The translations under genes and the position numbers were made by a program. A stretch of 8,678 nt of DNA from an uncultured Spirochaetaceae bacterium. GTDB taxonomy: Bacteria > Spirochaetota > Spirochaetia > Treponematales > Treponemataceae. Below, in pieces: positions 1-5,959 of the stretch (position 1 is the stretch's first letter; each line of letters begins with the position of its first letter). The notes under the pieces were generated by a model. That model saw nothing but the letters and a program-made list of their open reading frames with translations. It was not told the origin of the DNA and did no database searches. The DNA is taken from NCBI GenBank assembly GCA_902773215.1, contig CACYDQ010000374.1, positions 1-8,678 on the forward strand, written 5' to 3'.

Positions 1-125
1 ATATTGAAGTCTATGACCCCGTGCTCCATGTCGATGATTGAAAAGTCGAACCCGGCCTTGGCCATGACGTTCGTGACGTAGGCGGAGGGCATCTCCGCCC
101 AGGTGCCTATTTGCAGCTTGTCCAT
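1..125 (-). CDS. HpcH/HpaI-family class II pyruvate aldolase, N-terminal part only
   Basis: I translated 41 codons from the ATG at 125-123 down to the left edge of the window; the rest of the gene lies outside. The protein begins MDKLQIGTWAEM and contains AKAGFDF followed by IIDMEHG. This is the N-terminal pattern of the HpcH/HpaI aldolase family (HpaI, GarL, RhmA), which are metal-dependent enzymes that cleave or form 4-hydroxy-2-oxoacids with pyruvate as one partner. D32 and H35 of the IDMEH motif line up with the Asp/His pair used in acid-base catalysis in HpaI (alignment from memory). The ATG follows the stop of the upstream aldolase gene by 21 bases and is in the same frame. A GGGG stretch about 14 bases upstream is only a weak ribosome site, so translational coupling is likely. 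The substrate cannot be told from this fragment, but its position next to another pyruvate aldolase in a sugar cluster suggests biosynthetic use. Confidence 0.85.
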   Translation of the reverse strand, partial: MDKLQIGTWAEMPSAYVTNVMAKAGFDFSIIDMEHGVIDFN

Positions 126-146
126 ATGCAGTCGTTTTACCCCGTT

Positions 147-1169
147 CTATTTCTTCTTGTTCTTTTCGTCCTGAAGGTGCTTGGCAACCTCGACAATCAT
201 ATCTTCCTGCCCTGCGACGGCCTTGCGCCTCCCCAGTTCCATGAGGATGTCGCGGGCATCCACGCCGAAGCAGGCCGCCGCGTTCTGTACGTGATGCTTG
301 AAGCCGGAGAACACGCCCGCCATCCCGTTCACGATGCTGATGTCGTCCAGACCCTTGTCCTGCTTCCACCAATGGGCGACGTATGCCTCGCTCGCGTCCA
401 TCATCTTGTAGAGGTCGGCGTTGCAGGGAATCCCCTCTTTCTTGAGCAGGGCGACGATTGCCTCCAGCTGGCAGTTGCCCGCTCCCGCGCCGAAGCCCCG
501 TATCGTACCGTCTATGATCGTCGCCCCGCACTGTATCGCCGTGTATGTGTTGGCAACGGCAAGGCCCAGGTTGTTGTGGGCGTGGAAACCGATGCGGCAC
601 GTGAGCTTGCCTGACAGGAGGCTGAAAGTGTCCCTCACCATCTCCGGAGTGGAGGCCCCCGCGCTGTCCATCAGTATGACCCCGGCGGCACCGTAGGACT
701 CCAGTTGCAGGGCCTGTTCAAGCAGTGTCTTGTCATCGGCGAGGTGGTACATCATCATCGCGCCGTAGACTTCCTTGCCCGCCTTGGCAAGATATTCGAT
801 GTGCTGGCGGGTGATGTTTGTCTCGGTGCAGTGGCAGCCTATCTTGAATAAATCGACCCCGGCCTCCACTGCGGGAACCAGGTCGTCGCGGATGGTACCG
901 TAGCCGGGCATCATGTATGCGGCGAGCTTGGTCTCGTGCAGGTTCTCGCGGGCTATCCTGAGCATCTCGGAATCGGAGAGGAGGGAGAGCCCCACCTGCA
1001 GGGAGGATGCCCCCAGGCCGTTCCCGTGCCCCACGACAATCGCGTCCATGCCCGCGCCGTCCATCGCGCGGCAGTATTCCCGTATGTTCTCCTCCGTGTA
1101 CTGGTGCTTTATGGCATGGCTGCCATCGCGGAGGGTCGCGTCAAAAATCTTAATTCCTTCCATCCCCAT
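147..1169 (-). CDS. 4-hydroxy-2-oxovalerate aldolase-like protein (MhpE/DmpG family, HMGL-like TIM barrel)
   Basis: The predicted protein is 340 residues, near the usual 335-350 for DmpG/MhpE. Family enzymes cleave 4-hydroxy-2-oxoacids to pyruvate and an aldehyde, or run the reverse aldol reaction, with a divalent metal. Visible signatures are FDATLRDGSHAI (residues 9-20, R14 and D15), the His pair in GFHAHNNLGLAVANT (H196, H198) that with D15 would bind metal, H18 equivalent to the catalytic His of DmpG/BphI, and DGTIRGFGAGAGN (220-232). I chose ATG 1169 because AGAAGGG lies 11 bases upstream and the family motif starts just after; the frame stays open to 1223, but that extension does not look like the family. 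The start overlaps the end of the mhpF-like gene by 20 bases, the usual arrangement for this channelling pair. Differences from DmpG/BphI include Phe287 where they have Tyr, and MMPGYGT (86-92) instead of LLPGIGT. The true substrate is therefore uncertain. Confidence 0.85.
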   Translation of the reverse strand: MGMEGIKIFDATLRDGSHAIKHQYTEENIREYCRAMDGAGMDAIVVGHGNGLGASSLQVGLSLLSDSEMLRIARENLHETKLAAYMMPGYGTIRDDLVPAVEAGVDLFKIGCHCTETNITRQHIEYLAKAGKEVYGAMMMYHLADDKTLLEQALQLESYGAAGVILMDSAGASTPEMVRDTFSLLSGKLTCRIGFHAHNNLGLAVANTYTAIQCGATIIDGTIRGFGAGAGNCQLEAIVALLKKEGIPCNADLYKMMDASEAYVAHWWKQDKGLDDISIVNGMAGVFSGFKHHVQNAAACFGVDARDILMELGRRKAVAGQEDMIVEVAKHLQDEKNKKK

Positions 1170-2043
1170 TGTTTCCGTAGCCCTTCTTGAGCGCGTATTC
1201 CGTTGCAATCTTGACGGCGGCACAGGTGATTATGTCCAGGTTCCCCGCGTATTTGGGCAGGTAGTCGCCGCCTCCCGTCACCTCCACGCTCAGGGTGACC
1301 CTGCCGTTCTCCAGGATGGGACCGAGGACAATATGAAAGCCGGGGACATAGCCCTGTATAATCTTTTCCATGTCAAAAGCCGCCCTCCGTATTTTGGACA
1401 TGTCCGGCTTCTCGCAGAGTACATAGAGGGTATTGTGCATCGTGATGGGAGGCTCGGCGGGGTTCAGGTTTATCATCGCCTTGGTATGCGCAATTCCCGT
1501 GAAGTCGCGGAGCGCGTCCTTGGTCGTCTGCGTGAACTCGTCTATGTTGTTCCGCGTGCCCATCCCGGCGGAGGCGGAGGCAATCGTCGCGACCAGCTCC
1601 AGGTAGCTGATGTCATGCTGGACGCGGCTTATCGCGAGCGCGATGGGAATTATCGCCTGACCGCCGCAGGTAATCAGGTTCACGTTGTCTTGCCGGAGCC
1701 CTTCCTCCAGGTTCACGGCGGGGATACAGAATCCCCCTATATGGGCAGGTGTCAGGTCTATCGTAAATTTGCCGAGCCGCTTCAGTATCGGGGCGTTGTG
1801 CCGGTGGCCCTCGACCGACGTCGCGTCAAAGACCAGCTCGCAGCAGTCGGGGTGCTTCTCGATGTAGCTGACGGACTCCACGGACGTGGGGATGCCGAGG
1901 GCTTTCGCCCGCGCGATTCCTCGTGAGTCAGGTTTGTGTCCCGTGAAAACGCCGCACTCCAGCACCGGGGATTTCATCAGCTTGGCCAGAAGGTCGCTGC
2001 CGATGTTGCCGGTCCCGATTATGGCGGCTTTCATCTTGCCCAT
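1150..2043 (-). CDS. Acylating acetaldehyde dehydrogenase-like protein (MhpF/DmpF family)
   Basis: The family oxidises a short aldehyde with NAD+ and CoA to acyl-CoA, taking the aldehyde through a tunnel from its aldolase partner; the reaction is reversible. The 297-residue protein has the NAD-binding GTGNIG (residues 10-15), DATS (73-76), IDLTPAHIG (95-103), the catalytic cysteine in TCGGQA (C126), NIDEFTQTT (166-174), LNPAEPP (193-199) and the C-terminal GNLDIITCAA (267-276). It is about 15-20 residues shorter than typical MhpF/DmpF. The position corresponding to the conserved Asp in MRDT of E. coli MhpF appears to be Asn204 (MHNT), which may change catalysis. The ATG at 2043 lies 18 bases after the rfbH stop, with purine-rich GGAAGGGCGGGG (2051-2062) as ribosome site; ATG 2034 is a less likely start. 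It overlaps the aldolase gene, which supports a physical pair. Placement in a CDP-sugar cluster suggests it makes or uses an aldehyde for glycan decoration. Confidence 0.87.
   Translation of the reverse strand: MGKMKAAIIGTGNIGSDLLAKLMKSPVLECGVFTGHKPDSRGIARAKALGIPTSVESVSYIEKHPDCCELVFDATSVEGHRHNAPILKRLGKFTIDLTPAHIGGFCIPAVNLEEGLRQDNVNLITCGGQAIIPIALAISRVQHDISYLELVATIASASAGMGTRNNIDEFTQTTKDALRDFTGIAHTKAMINLNPAEPPITMHNTLYVLCEKPDMSKIRRAAFDMEKIIQGYVPGFHIVLGPILENGRVTLSVEVTGGGDYLPKYAGNLDIITCAAVKIATEYALKKGYGNNGDGRN
1181..1187 (-). promoter_or_regulatory. Shine-Dalgarno site for the MhpE-like aldolase
   Basis: The minus strand reads AGAAGGG here, inside the 3' end of the mhpF-like gene, 11 bases before ATG 1169 and 17 before ATG 1163. 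The spacing favours 1169. Both alternatives give a protein beginning just before the conserved FDATLRDG motif. Confidence 0.55.
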
Positions 2044-2061
2044 CGAAAAGCCCCGCCCTTC

Positions 2062-3390
2062 CTACAAATTAGCTTTGATGACGTCCGCCATCTTGTCAAG
2101 CATCGCGTCGTTCATGCCCGGATATACCCCCACCCAGAAGGTGTCGTTCATTATCCTGTCGGTGCAGTCCAGGCTGCCGGATACCCTGTATGCGCCGCTG
2201 CCCCGGATTGCGTCAAAGCAGGGGTGCTTGATCAGGTTGCCCGCAAAGAGCATCCGCGTCTGTATCTTGTTCTCCTCAAGGGCTCTGACCAGACGGAGCT
2301 TGCCCCCTGCTTCCTTGCAGGTAATCAGGAAGCCGAACCAGCTGGGATTGCTGTTCTGGGCCGGCTCGGGCAGGATAAGCTTGTCCTCCGTGCCGGACAG
2401 GGCATCGCGCAGGTACTGCCAGTTGTGCCGCCGCTTCTCCACGAAGGCGGGGAACTTCTCCAGCTGGGCGCATCCGATTGCCGCCTGAAGGTCGGTCGCC
2501 TTGAGGTTATAGCCTAAGTGGCTGTATACGTACTTGTGGTCGTATCCTGCGGGCAGCTGCCCGTACTGGCCGTCAAACCTGTGCCCGCAGGTGTTGTCCT
2601 TGCCGGACGGGCAGGAGCAGTCGCGCCCCCAGTCCCGCATGGAAAGGGCTATCTTGTGCAGGAGGGGGTCGGCCGTGTAGACCGCGCCGCCCTCGCCCAT
2701 CGTCATGTGGTGCGGCGGGTAGAAGCTGGATGTGCCGATGTCGCCCCATGTTCCCGTCAGCTTGGTCTTGCCGCTGACCGTGTACTCGGAGCCGAGCGCG
2801 TCGCAGTTGTCCTCGACCAGCCAGAGCCCATGCGCGTCGCAGAAGGATTTGACCGCCTTTATGTCAAAGGGGTTGCCCAGGGTATGTGCTATCATCACGG
2901 CCTTGGTCCTGGGCGAGAGGGCTGCCTCAAGCCGGGACACGTCTATGTTGTACTGGGGAATCGTAACATCGACGAATACGGGGACGGCCCCGTAGTTCAG
3001 GATGGGAGTCACCGTCGTGGGGAAACCGCAGGCGACCGTTATCACCTCGTCTCCCCGCCTGACAGCCCGGTCCCCGAGCAGGGGGGATGTCAGCGTCATG
3101 AAAGCGAGCAGGTTGGCGGAGGAACCTGAATTGACGAGCAGCGTTGCGGGAACGCCGAGGTAGCGGGCGAATTCCTTCTCGAACTTTGCGCTGTAGCGTC
3201 CCTGGGTCAGCCAGAACTCAAGCGCGCTGTCCACAAGGTTGGTCATCTCCTTGTCATCGAACACGCGGGAGGCGTAGGGTATCCTGTCCCCGTCCGCATA
3301 TTCTTTTCTCTGCATGAACTTCTCGTAATAGGCCCTGACGCTCTCCAGAATGGAAGCCCCGGCCTCTTCCTTGCTCATATTCTCAAACAT
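2062..3390 (-). CDS. rfbH: CDP-4-keto-6-deoxy-D-glucose 3-dehydrase (E1), RfbH/DdhC
   Basis: This PMP-dependent iron-sulfur dehydrase removes the C3 hydroxyl of CDP-4-keto-6-deoxyglucose in the cytoplasm, en route to CDP-3,6-dideoxyhexoses such as abequose, paratose, tyvelose, ascarylose or a yersiniose precursor. It has the DegT/AryC1 aminotransferase fold: NSGSSANL (residues 87-94), DEVITVACGFPTTV (114-127), EDNCDALGS (193-201) with D194 for the PLP ring. The aminotransferase lysine is replaced by His in SFYPPHH (H227), the hallmark of dehydrases of this type. Four cysteines, C196, C258, C260 and C268, match the C-Xn-C-X-C-X7-C [2Fe-2S] pattern of Yersinia E1; the first gap is 61 residues here against about 57 recalled for that enzyme. 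GYDHKYVYSHLGYNLK (282-297) is also typical. Length, 442 residues, is normal. The ribosome site is poor (AGG about 10 bases upstream); M5 is an alternative start. It needs an NADH-dependent E3 reductase, which is not in the window. Confidence 0.96.
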   Translation of the reverse strand: MFENMSKEEAGASILESVRAYYEKFMQRKEYADGDRIPYASRVFDDKEMTNLVDSALEFWLTQGRYSAKFEKEFARYLGVPATLLVNSGSSANLLAFMTLTSPLLGDRAVRRGDEVITVACGFPTTVTPILNYGAVPVFVDVTIPQYNIDVSRLEAALSPRTKAVMIAHTLGNPFDIKAVKSFCDAHGLWLVEDNCDALGSEYTVSGKTKLTGTWGDIGTSSFYPPHHMTMGEGGAVYTADPLLHKIALSMRDWGRDCSCPSGKDNTCGHRFDGQYGQLPAGYDHKYVYSHLGYNLKATDLQAAIGCAQLEKFPAFVEKRRHNWQYLRDALSGTEDKLILPEPAQNSNPSWFGFLITCKEAGGKLRLVRALEENKIQTRMLFAGNLIKHPCFDAIRGSGAYRVSGSLDCTDRIMNDTFWVGVYPGMNDAMLDKMADVIKANL

Positions 3391-3399
3391 ATTTAATCT

Positions 3400-3421
3400 A
3401 CCTGCCTCAAACCTGCCTCAA
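3400..3421 (-). repeat. Perfect 11-base tandem duplication at the glycosyltransferase/rfbH junction
   Basis: The minus strand reads TTGAGGCAGGT twice in direct succession. The first copy encodes the last codons of the glycosyltransferase and the junction of the copies creates its TGA stop (3407-3409). The second copy supplies the AGG-rich sequence before the rfbH ATG at 3390. With one copy the glycosyltransferase would end RQVD at a TAA two bases before the rfbH ATG, so the duplication lengthened the gap to 16 bases. Confidence 0.9.
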
Positions 3422-5098
3422 AAGAAGCGTCATAACCAGCGTACAGAGCGCGGCCGTCAGGAAAAGCATCGTGCCGCCTGCCGCGTAGCCGCGCAACATG
3501 CCGAAGGGCAGGTCATCCAGTCCCTGCCTGTCCCAGTCCGTCCTGCCACGGGCCAGATCCCTGTTCATATAAAAGACGAGGAAAAGCGACAGGCCGAGCA
3601 GGATTGGCGCAAGAGGGCTTATCCAGAGGAACTGCATCTTCATCGCGAAAAGTTCGTCTATGTCCTGAAGCCAGGGGCCGAACATGCCGCACGCCATCAT
3701 GTGCTGCGCACCGTCCACGGAGAAGCTCTTTATCTTGCAAATCATATAGAAGAGGGCTGCAAGGCTCTCCAGGGCTATCGTTATCTTCTTGTCCTTTGCG
3801 ATAAAAATCGTAAAGACAAGGAAAGGTGTCGCGTACAAAAGCCACTGGGGGTGCCAGAAGAGGAAGGCGAACATCGCGAAGTTTGCGAAGTTGGCATAAC
3901 AGACTATCTGCGAGAACACGCCTTCCTTGCTCGGGGCTTCCTTTGCGAAGAAATAGATGTGTACGAAGAGAAGGATGAAAAGCACGGGGATTATCGGCAG
4001 GTCTGCCCCGCCATGCCCCAGCACGAGGTGGGGGTAGAGGACCCGGGCAATCAGCGAGTTCCGCGCCATGAATTCCACGTAGCCTGCCCCGTAGCCTTGG
4101 TTCAGCAGCATCGGCACGTTCAGTATGACGGCCATGACCGTCTTGAGCGCGGCCTTGAAAAAGTTCTTCTCGCGCAGGAGCAGCATCGGCATGAAGTAGA
4201 GCAGGGCAAAATACTTGAAGGTCACCGCGATGATAAAAAAGAGCATGAAGCGTTTGTCATGGCGGCGCAGGTAGCTCAAAAAACCGAGGAGCGCTATGCA
4301 GAGTGCGAAGATGTCGTACTGCCCGTGCGTGAACTGGCTCAAGAACCCGAGCGGGCATGCGATCCAGACAAGCTGGGCGATGCGGGACTTGCGCTCGGAA
4401 AAGCCCACCTCCATCATGATTTCCTTTATCAGGTATGAGGTCAAAAAGTAGCAGATGGCCGGCAGCAGCTTGAACCAGAGGTAGACCGGGTAGGGGTAGG
4501 ACATCTCCGCGAAGGGAACGAGCGTCCTGCCGTATCCCAGTATGTAGAGGGGAATGTTCCAGATAGCAAAGAGAATGTACACCCCCGGCATGTAGATGTC
4601 ATAGTAGCCAAGGTCTGCGTTCTTTTTGTAGAAATCCAGTATGTGCCCGTTCAGGAAGGTGAATGACGATCCCGCCGTGTTCAGTATGTCGCTGTGGTAG
4701 AAACAGGTGAAGCAGAGGACGGTTATAATGGCGAAAACGATTTTCTCCCAGAGAGAGACTTTCTGCTCCCCTTTCAGGCTGTAGCTTACGAAGAGGAATA
4801 TCGAGACGACCCAGATGACGGCACAGGCGAGCAGGCCCGTGAAGAAAGGCGAGGAGCAGTAGTATCTGCGCACGAAGTCCACGCTCTTCCCCAGGAATGC
4901 GATGTCCCCGTCCTCAAAGCGGCTTCCGAAAAGCTTGAAGAAAACGTCGGTCAGCGGTTTGTAGACCCCGCCGTACAGGGCTGAGCGAACGGGAGGAACG
5001 AGCAGCACAAGGCACAGTGCTACGAGGAAGAGGCTTATATCGAAATAAAGGCGCAGGCCCCGGTTTGTCCGGTACTTCTCTATGACAGTTTTTTCCAT
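3407..5098 (-). CDS. Polytopic GT-C-type glycosyltransferase, probably polyprenyl-phosphate-sugar dependent
   Basis: The 563-residue protein is strongly hydrophobic, with roughly twelve membrane segments, for example near residues 18-35, 85-108, 118-133, 170-188, 208-225, 240-256, 262-276, 284-307, 317-332, 368-384, 400-415, 420-434, 441-454, 490-510 and 543-560 (some may be re-entrant or merged). A short basic N-terminus precedes the first segment. The motif FTHGQYDIF (256-264) and FWHPQW (414-419) are seen in bacterial GT-C membrane glycosyltransferases/mannosyltransferases related to the Gpi18/GT87-like groups. Such proteins transfer a sugar from a polyprenyl phosphate donor on the outer face of the cytoplasmic membrane. 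The donor and acceptor cannot be read from the sequence. The gene sits 22 bases after rfbF and 16 bases before rfbH. Its ATG has only a weak GGGAA ribosome site 12 bases upstream, inside an AT-rich stretch. It could instead be a polymerase-like membrane protein, but the HGQYD motif argues for a transferase. Confidence 0.75.
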   Translation of the reverse strand: MEKTVIEKYRTNRGLRLYFDISLFLVALCLVLLVPPVRSALYGGVYKPLTDVFFKLFGSRFEDGDIAFLGKSVDFVRRYYCSSPFFTGLLACAVIWVVSIFLFVSYSLKGEQKVSLWEKIVFAIITVLCFTCFYHSDILNTAGSSFTFLNGHILDFYKKNADLGYYDIYMPGVYILFAIWNIPLYILGYGRTLVPFAEMSYPYPVYLWFKLLPAICYFLTSYLIKEIMMEVGFSERKSRIAQLVWIACPLGFLSQFTHGQYDIFALCIALLGFLSYLRRHDKRFMLFFIIAVTFKYFALLYFMPMLLLREKNFFKAALKTVMAVILNVPMLLNQGYGAGYVEFMARNSLIARVLYPHLVLGHGGADLPIIPVLFILLFVHIYFFAKEAPSKEGVFSQIVCYANFANFAMFAFLFWHPQWLLYATPFLVFTIFIAKDKKITIALESLAALFYMICKIKSFSVDGAQHMMACGMFGPWLQDIDELFAMKMQFLWISPLAPILLGLSLFLVFYMNRDLARGRTDWDRQGLDDLPFGMLRGYAAGGTMLFLTAALCTLVMTLLLRQV

Positions 5099-5120
5099 AA
5101 TTATATATAGTTCCCAGGCA

Positions 5121-5924
5121 TCATGCCTTCTTGCCCTGCATCCAGACTTCCCAAAGGGCCCAGGGTGCCTGATGGTTGTGCCAGAGGTCAGTCAGCTCAA
5201 TCTTGTCCTTGAGCATGTCCATCGGATGCCAGAAGCCAGTATGCTTGTAGGCGTGGAGCTGCCCGTCCGCGGCTATGGACTGGAGGGGCGCCCGCTCCCA
5301 CATCATGTTGTCCGCATTGTCCCCGATGTAGTCCAGGGCCTTGTTCCCGCAGACAAAGAAGCCGCCGTTTATCCAGGAACCGCCCTCGACGGGCTTCTCC
5401 TGAAAGCCCTTCACGCTTCCGTCCGCCGCCATGTCCAGCGAGCCGAAGCGTCCTGCGGGCTGTATGGCGGTCAGGGTGACGAGCTTGCCCGAATCATAAT
5501 GGGATTCCACGAGGGCCTTGACGTCTATGTCTCCGACCCCGTCCCCGTAGGTCATCATGAAATCCTCGCCCCCTATGTAGTCCTTCGCCCTCTTCAGCCT
5601 GCCCGCAGTCAGCGTGTTCTCGCCCGTGTAGAGGAGGGTTATCTTCCAGGGCTCGCTGCGCATCTTGTTAATCTGCACGTCGTTGTTGGACAGGTCTATC
5701 GTCATGTCGCTGTACCGTGAGTAGTAGTTCAGGAAGTAATCCTTTATGATATGTCCCTTGTAGCCCGTCAGCACGATGAAGTCATTATAGCCGAAAAAGC
5801 TGTATATCTTCATTATGTGCCAGAGGATGGGATAGCCTCCTATTTCGACCATCGGCTTGGGGATTTTCTGGGTCTCTTCCCCGAGCCGGGTTCCCTTGCC
5901 TCCTGCCAGAATCACGGTTTTCAT
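5121..5924 (-). CDS. rfbF: Glucose-1-phosphate cytidylyltransferase RfbF/DdhA
   Basis: This cytoplasmic enzyme makes CDP-glucose from CTP and glucose-1-phosphate, the committed step to CDP-6-deoxy and CDP-3,6-dideoxy sugars. The protein is 267 residues, close to the usual 255-260. It shows the nucleotidyltransferase signature LAGGKGTRLGEET (residues 6-18), IPKPMVEIGG (21-30, K23), YGDGVGDID (126-134, with D128 and D132 as likely metal-binding positions), EKP (176-178), WINGGFFV (184-191) and HTGFWHPMD (228-236), all expected of RfbF rather than RfbA or GalU. The first in-frame start codon is ATG 5924, and the protein begins exactly at the family N-terminus. No Shine-Dalgarno sequence precedes it; a sigma70-like -10 box ends six bases upstream, so translation may start on a leaderless mRNA. 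It is followed 22 bases later by a membrane glycosyltransferase gene and then rfbH, rather than by rfbG as in Salmonella. Confidence 0.97.
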   Translation of the reverse strand: MKTVILAGGKGTRLGEETQKIPKPMVEIGGYPILWHIMKIYSFFGYNDFIVLTGYKGHIIKDYFLNYYSRYSDMTIDLSNNDVQINKMRSEPWKITLLYTGENTLTAGRLKRAKDYIGGEDFMMTYGDGVGDIDVKALVESHYDSGKLVTLTAIQPAGRFGSLDMAADGSVKGFQEKPVEGGSWINGGFFVCGNKALDYIGDNADNMMWERAPLQSIAADGQLHAYKHTGFWHPMDMLKDKIELTDLWHNHQAPWALWEVWMQGKKA

Positions 5925-5930
5925 TCGGCC

Positions 5931-5959
5931 AGTATAGCATAAACAAGGGGGGCTTTCAA
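5931..5959 (-). promoter_or_regulatory. Sigma70-type promoter for rfbF, probably giving a leaderless transcript
   Basis: Reading the minus strand, TTGAAA (5959-5954) is followed by a 17-base spacer and TATACT (5936-5931), with an extended TG one base before the -10 box. Each hexamer differs from the sigma70 consensus at one position. Six bases separate the -10 box from the A of the rfbF ATG, so the predicted start point lies on or next to the start codon. The -35 box contains the TGA stop of the methyltransferase gene. The promoter would uncouple rfbF and the genes behind it from the upstream pair. Confidence 0.65.

Noticed and set aside
1170..1223. Upstream in-frame start of the MhpE-like aldolase at 1223
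   Set aside because: The extra 18 residues are Arg- and Thr-rich and unlike the family N-terminus, and they would deepen the overlap with the mhpF-like gene; the Shine-Dalgarno site fits ATG 1169.
913..1926. Long open frame on the plus strand opposite the mhpF- and mhpE-like genes
   Set aside because: Its translation has no recognisable motif and is rich in Arg, Val, Pro and Gly, as expected for the complement of GC-biased codons; the opposite strand encodes two clear enzymes.
2062..3390. rfbH product as a DegT-type sugar aminotransferase
   Set aside because: The PLP lysine position is His227 and four cysteines match the E1 [2Fe-2S] pattern, which identify a 3-dehydrase instead.
3350..4438. 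Long open frame on the plus strand opposite the GT-C glycosyltransferase
   Set aside because: The His-, Glu-, Arg- and Val-rich product is typical of antisense reading of a hydrophobic membrane protein gene, and no ribosome site or family motif supports it.
5099..5110. TATATATAATT just before the GT-C glycosyltransferase ATG as a second promoter
   Set aside because: The TATAAT hexamer is perfect, but no -35-like sequence is present at 16-18 bases, and the start point would fall inside the coding sequence after the ATG.
5116..5128. Palindrome AGGCATCATGCCT over the rfbF stop codon as a terminator or operator
   Set aside because: The arms are six bases with a one-base centre, which cannot form a stable RNA hairpin, and no T-run follows; it is short enough to be chance.
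5937..5953. CCCCCC run after the methyltransferase gene as part of a rho-independent terminator
   Set aside because: No matching G-run forms a stem nearby and there is no U-tract; the segment is better explained as the spacer of the rfbF promoter.
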